Positions 8,598-16,483 of a stretch of 64,000 bases of DNA are shown piece after piece (positions within the stretch are counted from its first letter, which is position 1; the number at the start of each line of letters is the position of its first letter). The notes under the pieces were generated by a model. The model did not search any database. It had not been told where the DNA came from and saw only the letters and a list, made by a program, of their open reading frames with translations. The position numbers and the translations under genes were made by a program. The stretch spans positions 186,001 to 250,000 of the forward strand of contig NZ_FNWL01000001.1 of NCBI RefSeq assembly GCF_900108095.1, given 5' to 3'. Origin of the DNA: Natronorubrum sediminis (GTDB lineage: Archaea; Halobacteriota; Halobacteria; Halobacteriales; Natrialbaceae).

Positions 8598-9965
8598 TCA
8601 TTCGGCACCGAATGCGGCCCGAAGCGCCGGAATGTTGACTTCCTCCATCTGCTCGACCCAGCCGTATCCGTCGTCTTCCCACTCCTCGGTCGTGCCCTCG
8701 AGTGGCGACAGCGGCGCGGTCTCGTCGGCGTCGGTCTCCTCGAGCGCCTCGTTGACGACGTTGCTCATGTCGTCGAACGGATCGTAGAGGATCGTGTCGA
8801 TGTCGTTCTCCTCGATGATCTCGATTGTGTCGCTGATATCGTTGGGAGAGACGTCGTCGTCGGGCGAGATGCCGACCGGCGTGTGCAACTCGATATCGTA
8901 ACGAACCTCGAGGTACTGGAACGCATCGTGGCCGGCGAGAACGGCGATGTCACGGTCAGTCTCTGCAAAGAGGTCCTGAAGCTGGTCGTGAATGTCGTCG
9001 ATCCGCTCGATGTACGCTGCGGCGTTTTCCTCGTAGACGTCTTCGTTGTCGGGGTCGGCCTCGATGAGGCCGTCTCTAATCGTCCCGACGATGTCACGGA
9101 CCAGAACCGGATCGACCCAGACGTGAGGGTCGTACATCTCCGGAACGTCGCTCTCTTCGACCTCGTCGACGACCTCAAGTCGCGCGTTGTCGTTGCTCGT
9201 GTCGAAGACGACCTCACCGTCCGCGACGAGTTCGAAGACGACTCGCGACGTATTTTCCTCGAGACCGCTGAAGATAACGTGATCTCCTTGGGAGTCGATT
9301 TCGACGGTCTCGCCCTCGCTGTCGTCGGCAGTCGTCGCCTCGAGTTGGAAGGATTCGTTCGAACCGATGGGGAGGATGCGACCCTCGCTGTCCTCGACGA
9401 CGGCTTCGACCTCGAGCGTCTCGTCGACGGCGACGTCGGGGAGGCCGCCGTGCCAGTGGTCGTTGTGCCACCACGCGAGTTCCTCCCCGCTTCGGCGCTC
9501 GAACAGCTCGAATCCGACCACCGAAATCGACTCGGGGTCGTCGTCGAAGTCGTCGGGTTCCTGATCTGCTGCCGTGTCGCTGTCCATCTCGAGGAACGCA
9601 TCTTCGAGTCCGTCCATGGCGTCGATCAGCGTGAGGTGGTCGTAGTCCCGTTCGAAGTCGACAACGTACTCCTCGACCCAGCCGAACTCGTCGGTCTCGA
9701 AGTAGACGAAGACGTCCGAATCGGCAATATTGCGTTGCAGATCGCTCGAGGGCTCGTACCCGTGACCCATCTCCCCCGTGGGAACGGCGTTTTCGAACTC
9801 GAGTTCGTCGCCGCCGATTTCGGATGCCATGTCCCAGAGGGCGAAAAACGAGGCGTACCCACCGTCGGCCTCACTGCTCGCGGGATCGCTTAGACAACCG
9901 GCCAGCGTACCGAATGCGAGTGCACCAGCCCCCGCCTGGAGCACCGATCGGCGTGTTCGTTCCAT
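8598..9965 (-). CDS. znuA: ZnuA-type metal-binding lipoprotein with an inserted extra domain
   Basis: The 455-residue protein has a Tat/lipoprotein leader (ERTRRSVLQ then LAGC, Cys at about residue 24) and a cluster A-I solute-binding fold split in two. Likely metal ligands are His in GHGYEP (about 68), DPHVWVDP (about 281) and AGHDAFQY (about 346), plus the acidic pair in LYDPFDD. Between about 148 and 265 lies an insert absent from ordinary ZnuA proteins of about 300 residues. It contains WWHNDHWHGGLP and resembles the separate lipoprotein at 10137-10754. I chose the ATG at 9965 because the twin-arginine signal starts there. Confidence 0.9.
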   Translation of the reverse strand: MERTRRSVLQAGAGALAFGTLAGCLSDPASSEADGGYASFFALWDMASEIGGDELEFENAVPTGEMGHGYEPSSDLQRNIADSDVFVYFETDEFGWVEEYVVDFERDYDHLTLIDAMDGLEDAFLEMDSDTAADQEPDDFDDDPESISVVGFELFERRSGEELAWWHNDHWHGGLPDVAVDETLEVEAVVEDSEGRILPIGSNESFQLEATTADDSEGETVEIDSQGDHVIFSGLEENTSRVVFELVADGEVVFDTSNDNARLEVVDEVEESDVPEMYDPHVWVDPVLVRDIVGTIRDGLIEADPDNEDVYEENAAAYIERIDDIHDQLQDLFAETDRDIAVLAGHDAFQYLEVRYDIELHTPVGISPDDDVSPNDISDTIEIIEENDIDTILYDPFDDMSNVVNEALEETDADETAPLSPLEGTTEEWEDDGYGWVEQMEEVNIPALRAAFGAE

Positions 9966-10013
9966 ACCGGATGGTGCCAGCGGGTGAATAAAAGCGTTAT
10001 TATTCTTTCCCGA

Positions 10014-10028
10014 GCTGTTAATAACAGC
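10014..10028. promoter_or_regulatory. Palindrome GCTGTTAATAACAGC upstream of znuA
   Basis: This is a perfect inverted repeat with 7-base arms around one central base, about 50 bases before the znuA start. Its core GTTAATAAC recurs at the same distance from the start of the next upstream zinc lipoprotein gene. It is a candidate binding site for a zinc-responsive regulator; the regulator is not in the window. Confidence 0.55.
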
Positions 10029-10136
10029 TGCTACTGCGAAACTGTGAATTAGTAACACAGCGGCGTCTCGGGTTTCGACGGAAGTCGATGCGGCAGAAGG
10101 CACCTGTCCGAAACGCGCTCTGTCGACCGCTCTCAG

Positions 10137-10754
10137 TTAGTGATCGTCATCGTGGCCGTCGTCGTGGTCGTGGCCGTCGTCGTCATGGTCGTGGTCGTCG
10201 TCGTGATCGTGACCGTGGTCGTCGTCCTCGTCGACGTACTCTTGGTCCTCGTCACCAACTTCGACCTCGAGTGGGCGTTCGTCGTCGCCAGGAGTTTCGT
10301 ACACGACCTCGTCGTCCTCGACGAGTTGGAAGACGACGTCCGTGAACCCTTCTTCTTCCCCTTCGACGTGAATGTGGTCGCCGTGTGATTCGAACGAAAC
10401 GATGTCGTCTCCATCGCCGACGAGTTCGCCCTCGAGGTCGAGGCCCGCTTCCTCGAGGTCGATTTCCTCCCCGTCTTCGTCTTCGACGCGCGCACCGAGA
10501 GAGACGTTGTCTCCCTCCGGAACCACGAGCGGCCCGTGGTCCCAGTGGTCGCCGTGGACGTACGCGATGACGTCCTCGTCGTGGTCGCGGTCGAGCAACT
10601 GGAACGCTTCGACTTCGAGGTCGGAGCCGTTATCGTCGCTTCCGTTGTCTCCGTCGTCGTCGTCACTCAGGCAACCGGCGAAGCCGAGTAGTGCGAGCGA
10701 ACCGGACGATGCGAGCAGTGTGCGACGAGACGTCGAACGTTTATTTGCGGTCAT
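10137..10754 (-). CDS. His/Asp-rich zinc-binding lipoprotein
   Basis: The 205-residue protein has a Tat-type leader with lipobox (RRTLLAS, then LGFAGC). A domain at about residues 45-167 contains HGDHWDHGPLVVP and SHGDHIHVEG. A tail at about 175-205 is made almost only of Asp and His. The middle domain lines up with the insert in ZnuA next door: a shared HGDHW/HNDHW segment, a hydrophobic strand VVFQLVEDDEVVYET versus VVFELVADGEVVFDT, and the LEV ending. It probably binds zinc outside the membrane and hands it to ZnuA, in the manner of ZinT or AztD, but that is inference. It lies upstream of the importer genes on the same strand with its own candidate operator. Confidence 0.85.
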   Translation of the reverse strand: MTANKRSTSRRTLLASSGSLALLGFAGCLSDDDDGDNGSDDNGSDLEVEAFQLLDRDHDEDVIAYVHGDHWDHGPLVVPEGDNVSLGARVEDEDGEEIDLEEAGLDLEGELVGDGDDIVSFESHGDHIHVEGEEEGFTDVVFQLVEDDEVVYETPGDDERPLEVEVGDEDQEYVDEDDDHGHDHDDDHDHDDDGHDHDDGHDDDH

Positions 10755-10803
10755 GTTAGTTCTCGACGAAGAGTTGCGACTGATTAGTAATGAGTGTAAC
10801 GAT

Positions 10804-10812
10804 GTTAATAAC
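10804..10812. promoter_or_regulatory. GTTAATAAC motif upstream of the zinc lipoprotein
   Basis: This 9-base palindrome lies about 50 bases before the start at 10754 and equals the core of the site upstream of znuA. The matching spacing suggests a shared operator. The outer arms are not conserved here. Confidence 0.45.
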
Positions 10813-10890
10813 GAAGAGCAATTGTGGGGTGGTAAATAGCAGCGTCTGGTTCGGAAAATCGAATCTCCCTCCGAAAACGAGTTCGCGAGC

Positions 10891-11313
10891 CTACTCGAGT
10901 GAGACGTGAACGCGAACGCCGTCTTGTCGGCGATACGCCGGTGGCCGACGGGGATCGTGGTCGCGAACGACTTCGAACGCGTTGAATCTGATAATCAATC
11001 GGCCCGGGTCGATCGTCGCGCGAAGTAGCGGTCCGCGACTCGTGACGACGACGTACGGCGGCGCGGCGACCGGCTGTGCCCGAAGCTCATATCCAATCGC
11101 TTCCACGACGTCGACGAGCACTCGAGGGAGGTACTCGAGCACGCCAGCCATCTCGAGACCCTCGTGGAGACCGTCGACGACAGCGTTGCGATCCGTCGTT
11201 CGCGCGGTATCCCACGGCTCCGCAATCCGTGTTGCGACGCGGTCGACTCCCTCCACGACCGCAGCGTGTTCCGCCTGAATTCGCTGGCGAGCGCTTCGAA
11301 CCGGGTACGACAC
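10891..11313 (-). CDS. Conserved haloarchaeal protein of unknown function
   Basis: The 140-residue protein is not acidic in the usual way; it has several Arg and an alpha/beta pattern. An N-terminal helix (RQRIQAEHAAVVEGVDRVA) is followed by a central strand region (YELRAQPVAAPPYVVVTSRG). A conserved-looking segment, RATIDPGRLIIRFNAFEVVRD, falls near residue 100. I see no signal peptide, metal site or known fold motif. It is on the same strand as the BrkB-type gene, 72 bp downstream of it, so it may be co-transcribed. I do not recognise a function. Confidence 0.7.
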   Translation of the reverse strand: MSYPVRSARQRIQAEHAAVVEGVDRVATRIAEPWDTARTTDRNAVVDGLHEGLEMAGVLEYLPRVLVDVVEAIGYELRAQPVAAPPYVVVTSRGPLLRATIDPGRLIIRFNAFEVVRDHDPRRPPAYRRQDGVRVHVSLE

Positions 11314-11385
11314 GGCTCCGAATGCGACCGGGACGTACTAATGTGTCTCGAATCCGACCGACTGCACAAATCCATCCGCTGACCC

Positions 11386-12567
11386 TCACTCACGGCCACG
11401 GTCGAGCGATCCGACGTTGATCGTCCGCACGTGTCGGGCCACCGTTCGAAGCGCGCGTTGCCAGCCGGTGCGTGTTTCGTCTCGCTCGCGTTCCTCGAGT
11501 GATCGCTGCAGTCGGTCATTGGTCGCTTCGAGTTCCCGATTCGTTGACTCGAGCGCTCGCACGCGATCCTCGAGGCGGTACCGTCGTTTTCGTTGTGCGT
11601 CCCGATCGAGTCGGAGTTGGTTTCGCTCGCGCTCGAGGGCGTTCGCACGATCGCGAAGGTGGTCGTACTCGTACTCACTCGCCGTCTCGGCTCCGAGGGG
11701 CGCTCTCCCCGTCGCTGCGATCGAGCCCTCGAGTGGCTCCCTCGAGTCGTCCGAACCCTGTTCGGTTTCGTCGCTCCCCGGCTCGAGGTAGCCCGTTCCG
11801 ATCGCGTTGACGACGGCTCCGGAGAGCAAGATCAGGCCACCGAAGTACAGCCACGTTAGCAACAGCAAAATCGCACCGACTGCCCCCGCTCCCTCCGACT
11901 CGGCGGCGAAGGCAACGTACACCCGAAAGAGCGACTGGAGGGCCATCCAGCCGATGGCCGCGACCAACACGCCGGGAATCACTTCGCGTTTGGAGACGTC
12001 GACGTCCGGGAAGTAGTAGTACATTGGATAGAACGCGCCCGTGAGAACGACGACGAGTAACAGCGACTGCAAGAGTCCGAGGCCAGGGATATCGGGCAGG
12101 AACGCGAACACGATTCCGGCGGCGGTTGCGGCGATGAGCGCGCCACCGATCGCACCGAAAACCAACAGCGCATCGCGGATCTGGTCGAGGAACGAACTCT
12201 CCGCGGTCGTATCGTAAATTTCCGAAAACGCCGTATCGAGCCCCCTGAATATCTTCAGCGACCCCCACAGGAGGACGACCACGCCGATGACGGTCGACCC
12301 CGCCGTCGCAGGTGAGTCCTCGAGCGACTCTTCGATGAGCAACTGGCCGCTTTCGGGGAGTGCTCCCTCCGTCGTCTCGGTGACCTGCGCCGCGAACTGT
12401 TCGTCTCCGGCGAGCGTGACGAAGAAGAAAACGAGCACGAGCAACGGAATGAGCGAGATGAACGCCTGGTAGGCGATGCTCGCGGCCATAAACGGGACGT
12501 TCTTCTCCTGAATACCCTCGACGACCGTTTTGGCGAAATTGAGGCCGTCACGAAAATCGCTCGACAT
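11386..12567 (-). CDS. YihY/BrkB-type membrane protein with C-terminal coiled coil
   Basis: The 393-residue protein begins with the YihY/BrkB family core: KNVPFMAASIAYQAFISLIPLL, then WGSLKIFRGLDTAFSEIY and about six membrane segments up to residue 255. The family was once annotated as RNase BN, which is wrong; its members are membrane proteins of unclear role. A charged segment after residue 295 (DRANALERERNQLRLDRDAQ, then LESTNRELEATNDRLQ) predicts a coiled coil of about 80 residues, an addition not found in the short bacterial forms. It could mediate self-association or binding at the inner face of the membrane. Confidence 0.85.
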   Translation of the reverse strand: MSSDFRDGLNFAKTVVEGIQEKNVPFMAASIAYQAFISLIPLLVLVFFFVTLAGDEQFAAQVTETTEGALPESGQLLIEESLEDSPATAGSTVIGVVVLLWGSLKIFRGLDTAFSEIYDTTAESSFLDQIRDALLVFGAIGGALIAATAAGIVFAFLPDIPGLGLLQSLLLVVVLTGAFYPMYYYFPDVDVSKREVIPGVLVAAIGWMALQSLFRVYVAFAAESEGAGAVGAILLLLTWLYFGGLILLSGAVVNAIGTGYLEPGSDETEQGSDDSREPLEGSIAATGRAPLGAETASEYEYDHLRDRANALERERNQLRLDRDAQRKRRYRLEDRVRALESTNRELEATNDRLQRSLEERERDETRTGWQRALRTVARHVRTINVGSLDRGRE

Positions 12568-12678
12568 GAGCTACCAATCGGCCTGAATACCGATAGCAGG
12601 TCGGCTTGCATCCACCACGAGGGAAGCGGTGAGAAAAACGAGCGGAGGAACGGCCCCTCGAGTCGCCGGAATCGTCGG

Positions 12679-14148
12679 TTAGAGGACGATACTCTTCTTT
12701 CGCATCATTTCGTGGATCGAGGCGTCGAGCCCTTCGCGGCCGATACCCGAGTCCTTGTTCCCGCCGAAGGGAATGTCGCCGAGTCCGTGGCTTGGCGGGC
12801 CGTTGATGCGAACGGCACCCGCATCCACTCGATCCGCAACGGACATCGCTCTCGAGTGGTCGCTCGTGAAGACGGAAGCGTCCAGTGCGAGGTCGGAGCC
12901 GTTCGCGATCTCGAGTGCCTCGTCTTCGTCTTCGAACGTGGTGATCGCTGCGACGGGGCCGAACTGCTCTTCGTCGACGATTCTGGCGTCGTAGGGAACG
13001 TTCGCGAGCAGTGTCGGCTCGAAGAACTGATCGCCGAGTTCCTCCGGCACGCCTTCGGGAGCGCGACGGCTGCCGCCGCGAATCAGATCCGCCCCCTTCT
13101 CGACGGCGTCGTCGACCAGTGTTTCGACCCAGTCGGCTTGTTCCTCGCTGATGAGGGGGCCGAAAGCCGTGTCCTCGTCGAAGAGGTCGCCCGCCTGCCA
13201 GGCGTCCATCTGCCCCTCGATGAGGTCAACGAGGTCGTCGTGGATTGACTCGTGGGCGATCACGCGCGAGATAGCCGAGCAGCGCTGGCCGGCGTACTTG
13301 AACGATCCTTTGGCGCAGCTTCCTGCGACGTCCGCGAGGTCCGCGTCCTCGAAGACGATCGCCGGCGCGTTGCCGCCGAGTTCCATGTGGAGGTTGACCA
13401 TCCCGCTCTCGCGGGCGATGTGGTTCCCAGCTCCCGAGGAACCGGTCATGGCGATCGCGTTGATGCGGTCGTCACCCGCGAGCACGTCACCGATTTCGCT
13501 CGCTTCGCCGGGGACGAAGTTGAATGCCCCGTCGGGAATGCCGTCGACGTCGGCGATCACGGTCGAGAGGATCGCCGCCGAGATAGGCGTCTTGCTCGCG
13601 GGTTTGAGGACGACGCTGTTGCCGGCGGCGAGCGCGGGTGCGGCCTGGAGCGCCGTCGTCGCCAGCGGGTAGTTGTAGGGGGCGATGCACAACACCGAGC
13701 CGATCGGTTCGTGTTTCACGATGGCCTGCCAGCCCTCGTGGCCCTCGGTCGAGCCCTCGCGATACTCGCCCTTGCTGACGATATTGCGGGCCTCTTCCGC
13801 GGCTCGATCGAACCGAGTTGCGGCCTGCTCGACCTCGCCGCGAGCAGAGGAAATCGGCTTCCCAGCTTCGCGGACGATGACCTCCGTCAGTTCTTCTTCG
13901 CGCTCGCGAATGCCAGCGGCGATTTCCTCGCACCACTGGGCGCGTTCGACGACCGTCGTCTCTCGAAGCTCGGGCTTGATTTCGTGGGCTGCCTCGAGTG
14001 CCGCCTCGGCGACGGATCGATCGGCAGCGGCAACCTGCGCGAAGGTGCCGCCATCGGCGAGATCCGAAACCGAAATGGCGTTTTCGGACTCGAGCCACTC
14101 TCCGGCGACGTAACTCTGCTCTCGTCGCTGTGCGATTCTCGTTGCCAT
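12679..14148 (-). CDS. NAD(P)-dependent aldehyde dehydrogenase (GapN-like)
   Basis: The 489-residue enzyme is a complete aldehyde dehydrogenase. It has the nucleotide-binding Asn segment APYNYPLATT and the Lys segment VVLKPASKTP. The general base Glu is in HMELGGNAP (about 256) and the catalytic Cys in AGQRCSAISR (about 290). The segment EEQFGPVAA follows. The closest match in style is the non-phosphorylating glyceraldehyde-3-phosphate dehydrogenase/lactaldehyde dehydrogenase branch, but the substrate cannot be read from sequence. I chose the ATG at 14148; a GTG seven codons upstream is also open. It is divergent from dpsA. Confidence 0.85.
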   Translation of the reverse strand: MATRIAQRREQSYVAGEWLESENAISVSDLADGGTFAQVAAADRSVAEAALEAAHEIKPELRETTVVERAQWCEEIAAGIREREEELTEVIVREAGKPISSARGEVEQAATRFDRAAEEARNIVSKGEYREGSTEGHEGWQAIVKHEPIGSVLCIAPYNYPLATTALQAAPALAAGNSVVLKPASKTPISAAILSTVIADVDGIPDGAFNFVPGEASEIGDVLAGDDRINAIAMTGSSGAGNHIARESGMVNLHMELGGNAPAIVFEDADLADVAGSCAKGSFKYAGQRCSAISRVIAHESIHDDLVDLIEGQMDAWQAGDLFDEDTAFGPLISEEQADWVETLVDDAVEKGADLIRGGSRRAPEGVPEELGDQFFEPTLLANVPYDARIVDEEQFGPVAAITTFEDEDEALEIANGSDLALDASVFTSDHSRAMSVADRVDAGAVRINGPPSHGLGDIPFGGNKDSGIGREGLDASIHEMMRKKSIVL

Positions 14149-14260
14149 ACGAGCACGTACGTCGGCCACACAGAAAATGTTTACTCATACTCGAAAAAAT
14201 AACATTGGTGGACCGACGACCAGTCCGACCGGTGGCACACAACACGGGTAATACAAGAAA

Positions 14261-14279
14261 GTTGGCCTCATAAGCCAAC
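14261..14279. promoter_or_regulatory. Inverted repeat GTTGGC-N7-GCCAAC between aldehyde dehydrogenase and dpsA
   Basis: Six-base perfect arms flank a 7-base spacer in the divergent promoter region. Archaeal transcription factors often bind such sites, so it may control either gene. A transcript hairpin is less likely, as it lies upstream of both starts. Confidence 0.35.
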
Positions 14280-14320
14280 GAAAGTTTTTGCCCACCAAAA
14301 AATTATTTCGTCATGGGAAG

Positions 14321-14356
14321 GCTTTAAGTGGGATGCGAGCGTATCGTATAGATACG
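14321..14356 (+). promoter_or_regulatory. dpsA promoter with palindrome abutting the start codon
   Basis: A TATA-like GCTTTAAG lies at 14321-14328, about 29 bases before the ATG, which fits a leaderless or very short-leader transcript. Bases 14340-14356 form CGTATC-GTATA-GATACG, a perfect 6-bp inverted repeat that ends exactly at the ATG. It would cover the transcription start and could be a repressor site. Confidence 0.5.
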
Positions 14357-14902
14357 ATGAGCACCCAAAAGACCGTCCGCCAACGTGCAGACGCCGTCGA
14401 GGAGAACGAACTCCGTCTCGAGCAAGAGAAGGCCGAGCAGATCGTCGAGGCGCTCAACACGGAGCTTGCGAACGCCTACGTGTTGTACCACCAACTCAAA
14501 AAGCACCACTGGGTCGTCGAGGGTGCTGAGTTCCTCCCGCTCCACGAGTTCCTCGAGGAGGCCTACGAACACGTCGAGGAGGGCGCTGACGTCATCGCCG
14601 AGCGCACACAGGCCCTCGGTGGCGTCCCGGTCTCCGGCCCGACGAACCAAGAACAGCGAGCGACCGTCGAGTTCGAGGGCGAGGACGTCTACGACGTCCG
14701 AACGATGTTCCAGAACGACCTCGAGATGTACGGCGACATCATCGAGTCGATGCGCGACAGCATCGAACTCGCGGAGAACCTCGGCGACTACGCCACCGCC
14801 GAGATTCTGCGTGAGATCCTCGTGACGCTCGAAGACGACGGCCACCACTTCGAACACTACCTCGAGGACGACACCCTCGTTCTGGAAGAAGCGACGAAGT
14901 AA
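14357..14902 (+). CDS. dpsA: DNA-protecting ferritin-like protein DpsA
   Basis: The 181-residue protein is the haloarchaeal DpsA. A ferritin-like four-helix bundle shows LNTELANAYVLYHQLKKHHW, followed by HEFLEEAYEHVEEGADVIAE, the conserved ferroxidase segments with His and the D/E-x3-D/E pair. It forms a dodecamer that oxidises and stores iron and limits oxidative damage. I placed the start at 14357 because a TATA element lies at the right distance and the family begins MSTQ-like. The 23 codons before it are non-coding. Confidence 0.95.
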   Translation: MSTQKTVRQRADAVEENELRLEQEKAEQIVEALNTELANAYVLYHQLKKHHWVVEGAEFLPLHEFLEEAYEHVEEGADVIAERTQALGGVPVSGPTNQEQRATVEFEGEDVYDVRTMFQNDLEMYGDIIESMRDSIELAENLGDYATAEILREILVTLEDDGHHFEHYLEDDTLVLEEATK

Positions 14903-15052
14903 CAGACAACGACGGCGCTGTCGAGCGGGTATTTTTCGAGCGATCGTTCGTAGTTTCTTCGATCTAACGATTTTCGACCGTCGAGTACGTTCCTCGAGTG
15001 GTGATACAGGGCTCGAGCAATAGGCTGGAACGTGAGAGCGACTCGGCGCGAC

Positions 15053-15460
15053 TCAGCGACGATAGTAGATAATTCCGCCGAGCGCTCCGACCGCGAGCAG
15101 CCCAAAGAGCGGCCGGATCGGATCGACGTACGTCGCCAACCACGACGAACTGAAGAGGGCGACGAGAATCGCGTTGCAGTGAGGACAGGCGACGGCGAGG
15201 AAGCCCCCAAGTGCACCGCCGTACGCACAGCGATCGCTACCACAATCAGGCTGCATCGTTCGCTGAGTTACGTACGCACCGACGAGGAGGGACGTGAGAA
15301 CGAGAAACGCGTAATCGAGGGGTGTCCGAGGGACCATCCGCTCGAAGAGCGGCGTCTGTACGACTCCGGTGACGACGCCGGTGAACAGAAAAAACGCGAG
15401 CGCGGCGAGGACGCCCTTCAGGAGTGACTCTCGAGTCGGATTCACAGTGAGACAATCCAC
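15053..15460 (-). CDS. Small polytopic membrane protein with conserved Cys pairs
   Basis: The 135-residue protein has four hydrophobic segments: LLKGVLAALAFFLFTGVVTG, DYAFLVLTSLLVGAYV, GGALGGFLAVACPHCNAILV and PLFGLLAVGALGGIIYY. Cysteines appear in two clusters, PDCGSDRC in a loop and CPHC in the third segment, suggesting a redox or metal role. The pattern recalls small haloarchaeal membrane proteins of unknown function. The CPHC in a membrane context resembles a thioredoxin-type site, but I cannot assign an activity. Confidence 0.75.
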   Translation of the reverse strand: MDCLTVNPTRESLLKGVLAALAFFLFTGVVTGVVQTPLFERMVPRTPLDYAFLVLTSLLVGAYVTQRTMQPDCGSDRCAYGGALGGFLAVACPHCNAILVALFSSSWLATYVDPIRPLFGLLAVGALGGIIYYRR

Positions 15461-15574
15461 GTTAGCAGCGCAAAATCCCTCTGATTCTTGTCCGTTTCGG
15501 CACAGATAGATTCACGGCTCGAGCGGCCACACCATCTCTGGTCGTGGAGGGCCGACAGTGCTATGGCAATAGCG

Positions 15575-15739
15575 CTATCGCTCGAGCGTGACGGCGAGGT
15601 TGGTCGCGATCCAACCGTCGGTGTTTCCGCGTTCGGTCAACACGAGTTTGCCGGGGCGCGTCTTGTGCGCGCTCACGATCGCCGCCGGCACCTCGTGGGC
15701 GTCGGAATCGGCTGTCTCCCTTCGGGCGGGTACGTCCAT
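15575..15739 (-). CDS. 54-residue conserved small haloarchaeal protein
   Basis: An ATG at 15739 opens a 54-codon frame ending in TAG at 15575-15577. The product starts MDVPARRETADSDAHEVPAA and continues with KTRPGKLVLTERGNTDGWIA, ending in AVTLER. The regular alpha/beta composition and the compact, acidic and basic pattern look like a real small protein; I recall similar ones in other haloarchaea. The function is unknown. A short strand-turn-strand around GKLVLTERGNTDGWIA is the most conserved-looking part. Confidence 0.65.
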   Translation of the reverse strand: MDVPARRETADSDAHEVPAAIVSAHKTRPGKLVLTERGNTDGWIATNLAVTLER

Positions 15740-15875
15740 CAGGAGAAGTTAGGTGGGCCTAAATCTAAAAACGTTTTGGTCGAGCCGCTCACTCGAGCGC
15801 GTATCACCCATTGTGACTGTTTCAGCTGCTTCAACGTGCTGTCCATTCACAGTCCCCCAGGACGTACGCACGCGT

Positions 15876-16388
15876 ATGGAGTACGAGATCGTCCAGGGTG
15901 ATATCGCCGCACAGTCAGCCGACGCGCTCGTCAACGCCGCTGGTACCAGCCTCGAGATGGGGTCGGGTGTCGCCGGTGCGCTTCGCGCCGAAGCGGGCGA
16001 CGAACTCGATCGAGAAGCCACTGCGAAGGGGCCGGTAGACCTCGGTGGGGTTGCAGTGACCGACGCCTACGACCTCGAGGCCGAGTTCGTGATTCACGCC
16101 GTGGCGATGCCCCACTACGCCGACGGGCAAGCGACGGAGGCGAGCATCCGTGATGCGACCCGAAAGACGCTGGAAACCGCGGACGACCTGGGCTGTGAGT
16201 CGCTCGTGTTGCCCGCACTCGGCTGTGGCGTCGCCGGGTTCGACCTCGCGGATGGTGCGAAGATCATCGGTGATACGATCGATTCGTACTCCCCGGAGAC
16301 GCTCGAGGACGTTCGGCTCATCGCCTACAGTCACGAAGAGTACGAGACGATTCGAGAGGCGACGGGCGAGACGGGTTCGACAGCGTAA
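15876..16388 (+). CDS. Macro-domain protein (O-acetyl-ADP-ribose deacetylase type)
   Basis: The 170-residue protein is one macro domain: GDIAAQSADALVNAAGTSLE near the start, GSGVAGALRAEAGDELDREA, a central VIHAVAMPHYADG, and LVLPALGCGVAGFDLADGA. These are the loops that bind ADP-ribose. Related proteins remove acetyl or ADP-ribose groups from ADP-ribosylated substrates. The start at ATG 15876 precedes the family's usual N-terminal strand. It is alone on the plus strand, with no obvious ADP-ribosyltransferase or sirtuin neighbour. Confidence 0.9.
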   Translation: MEYEIVQGDIAAQSADALVNAAGTSLEMGSGVAGALRAEAGDELDREATAKGPVDLGGVAVTDAYDLEAEFVIHAVAMPHYADGQATEASIRDATRKTLETADDLGCESLVLPALGCGVAGFDLADGAKIIGDTIDSYSPETLEDVRLIAYSHEEYETIREATGETGSTA

Positions 16389-16483
16389 CTCGCTGTGTCG
16401 GCCGTCGAAGGATTCACGTTCGAATTTCGTCCGAGAGTCCGTTCAAATACGCTGTGCTGGCCACTGGGTCCGACCTCGAGTCA

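Noticed and set aside
8553-9893. A 446-codon frame on the plus strand opposite znuA
   Set aside because: Its Val/Asp/Leu-rich text mirrors the acidic binding protein on the other strand and lacks any family pattern.
10133-10666. Thr/Ser-rich frame in the zinc lipoprotein region
   Set aside because: It is an out-of-frame reading of the Asp/His tail.
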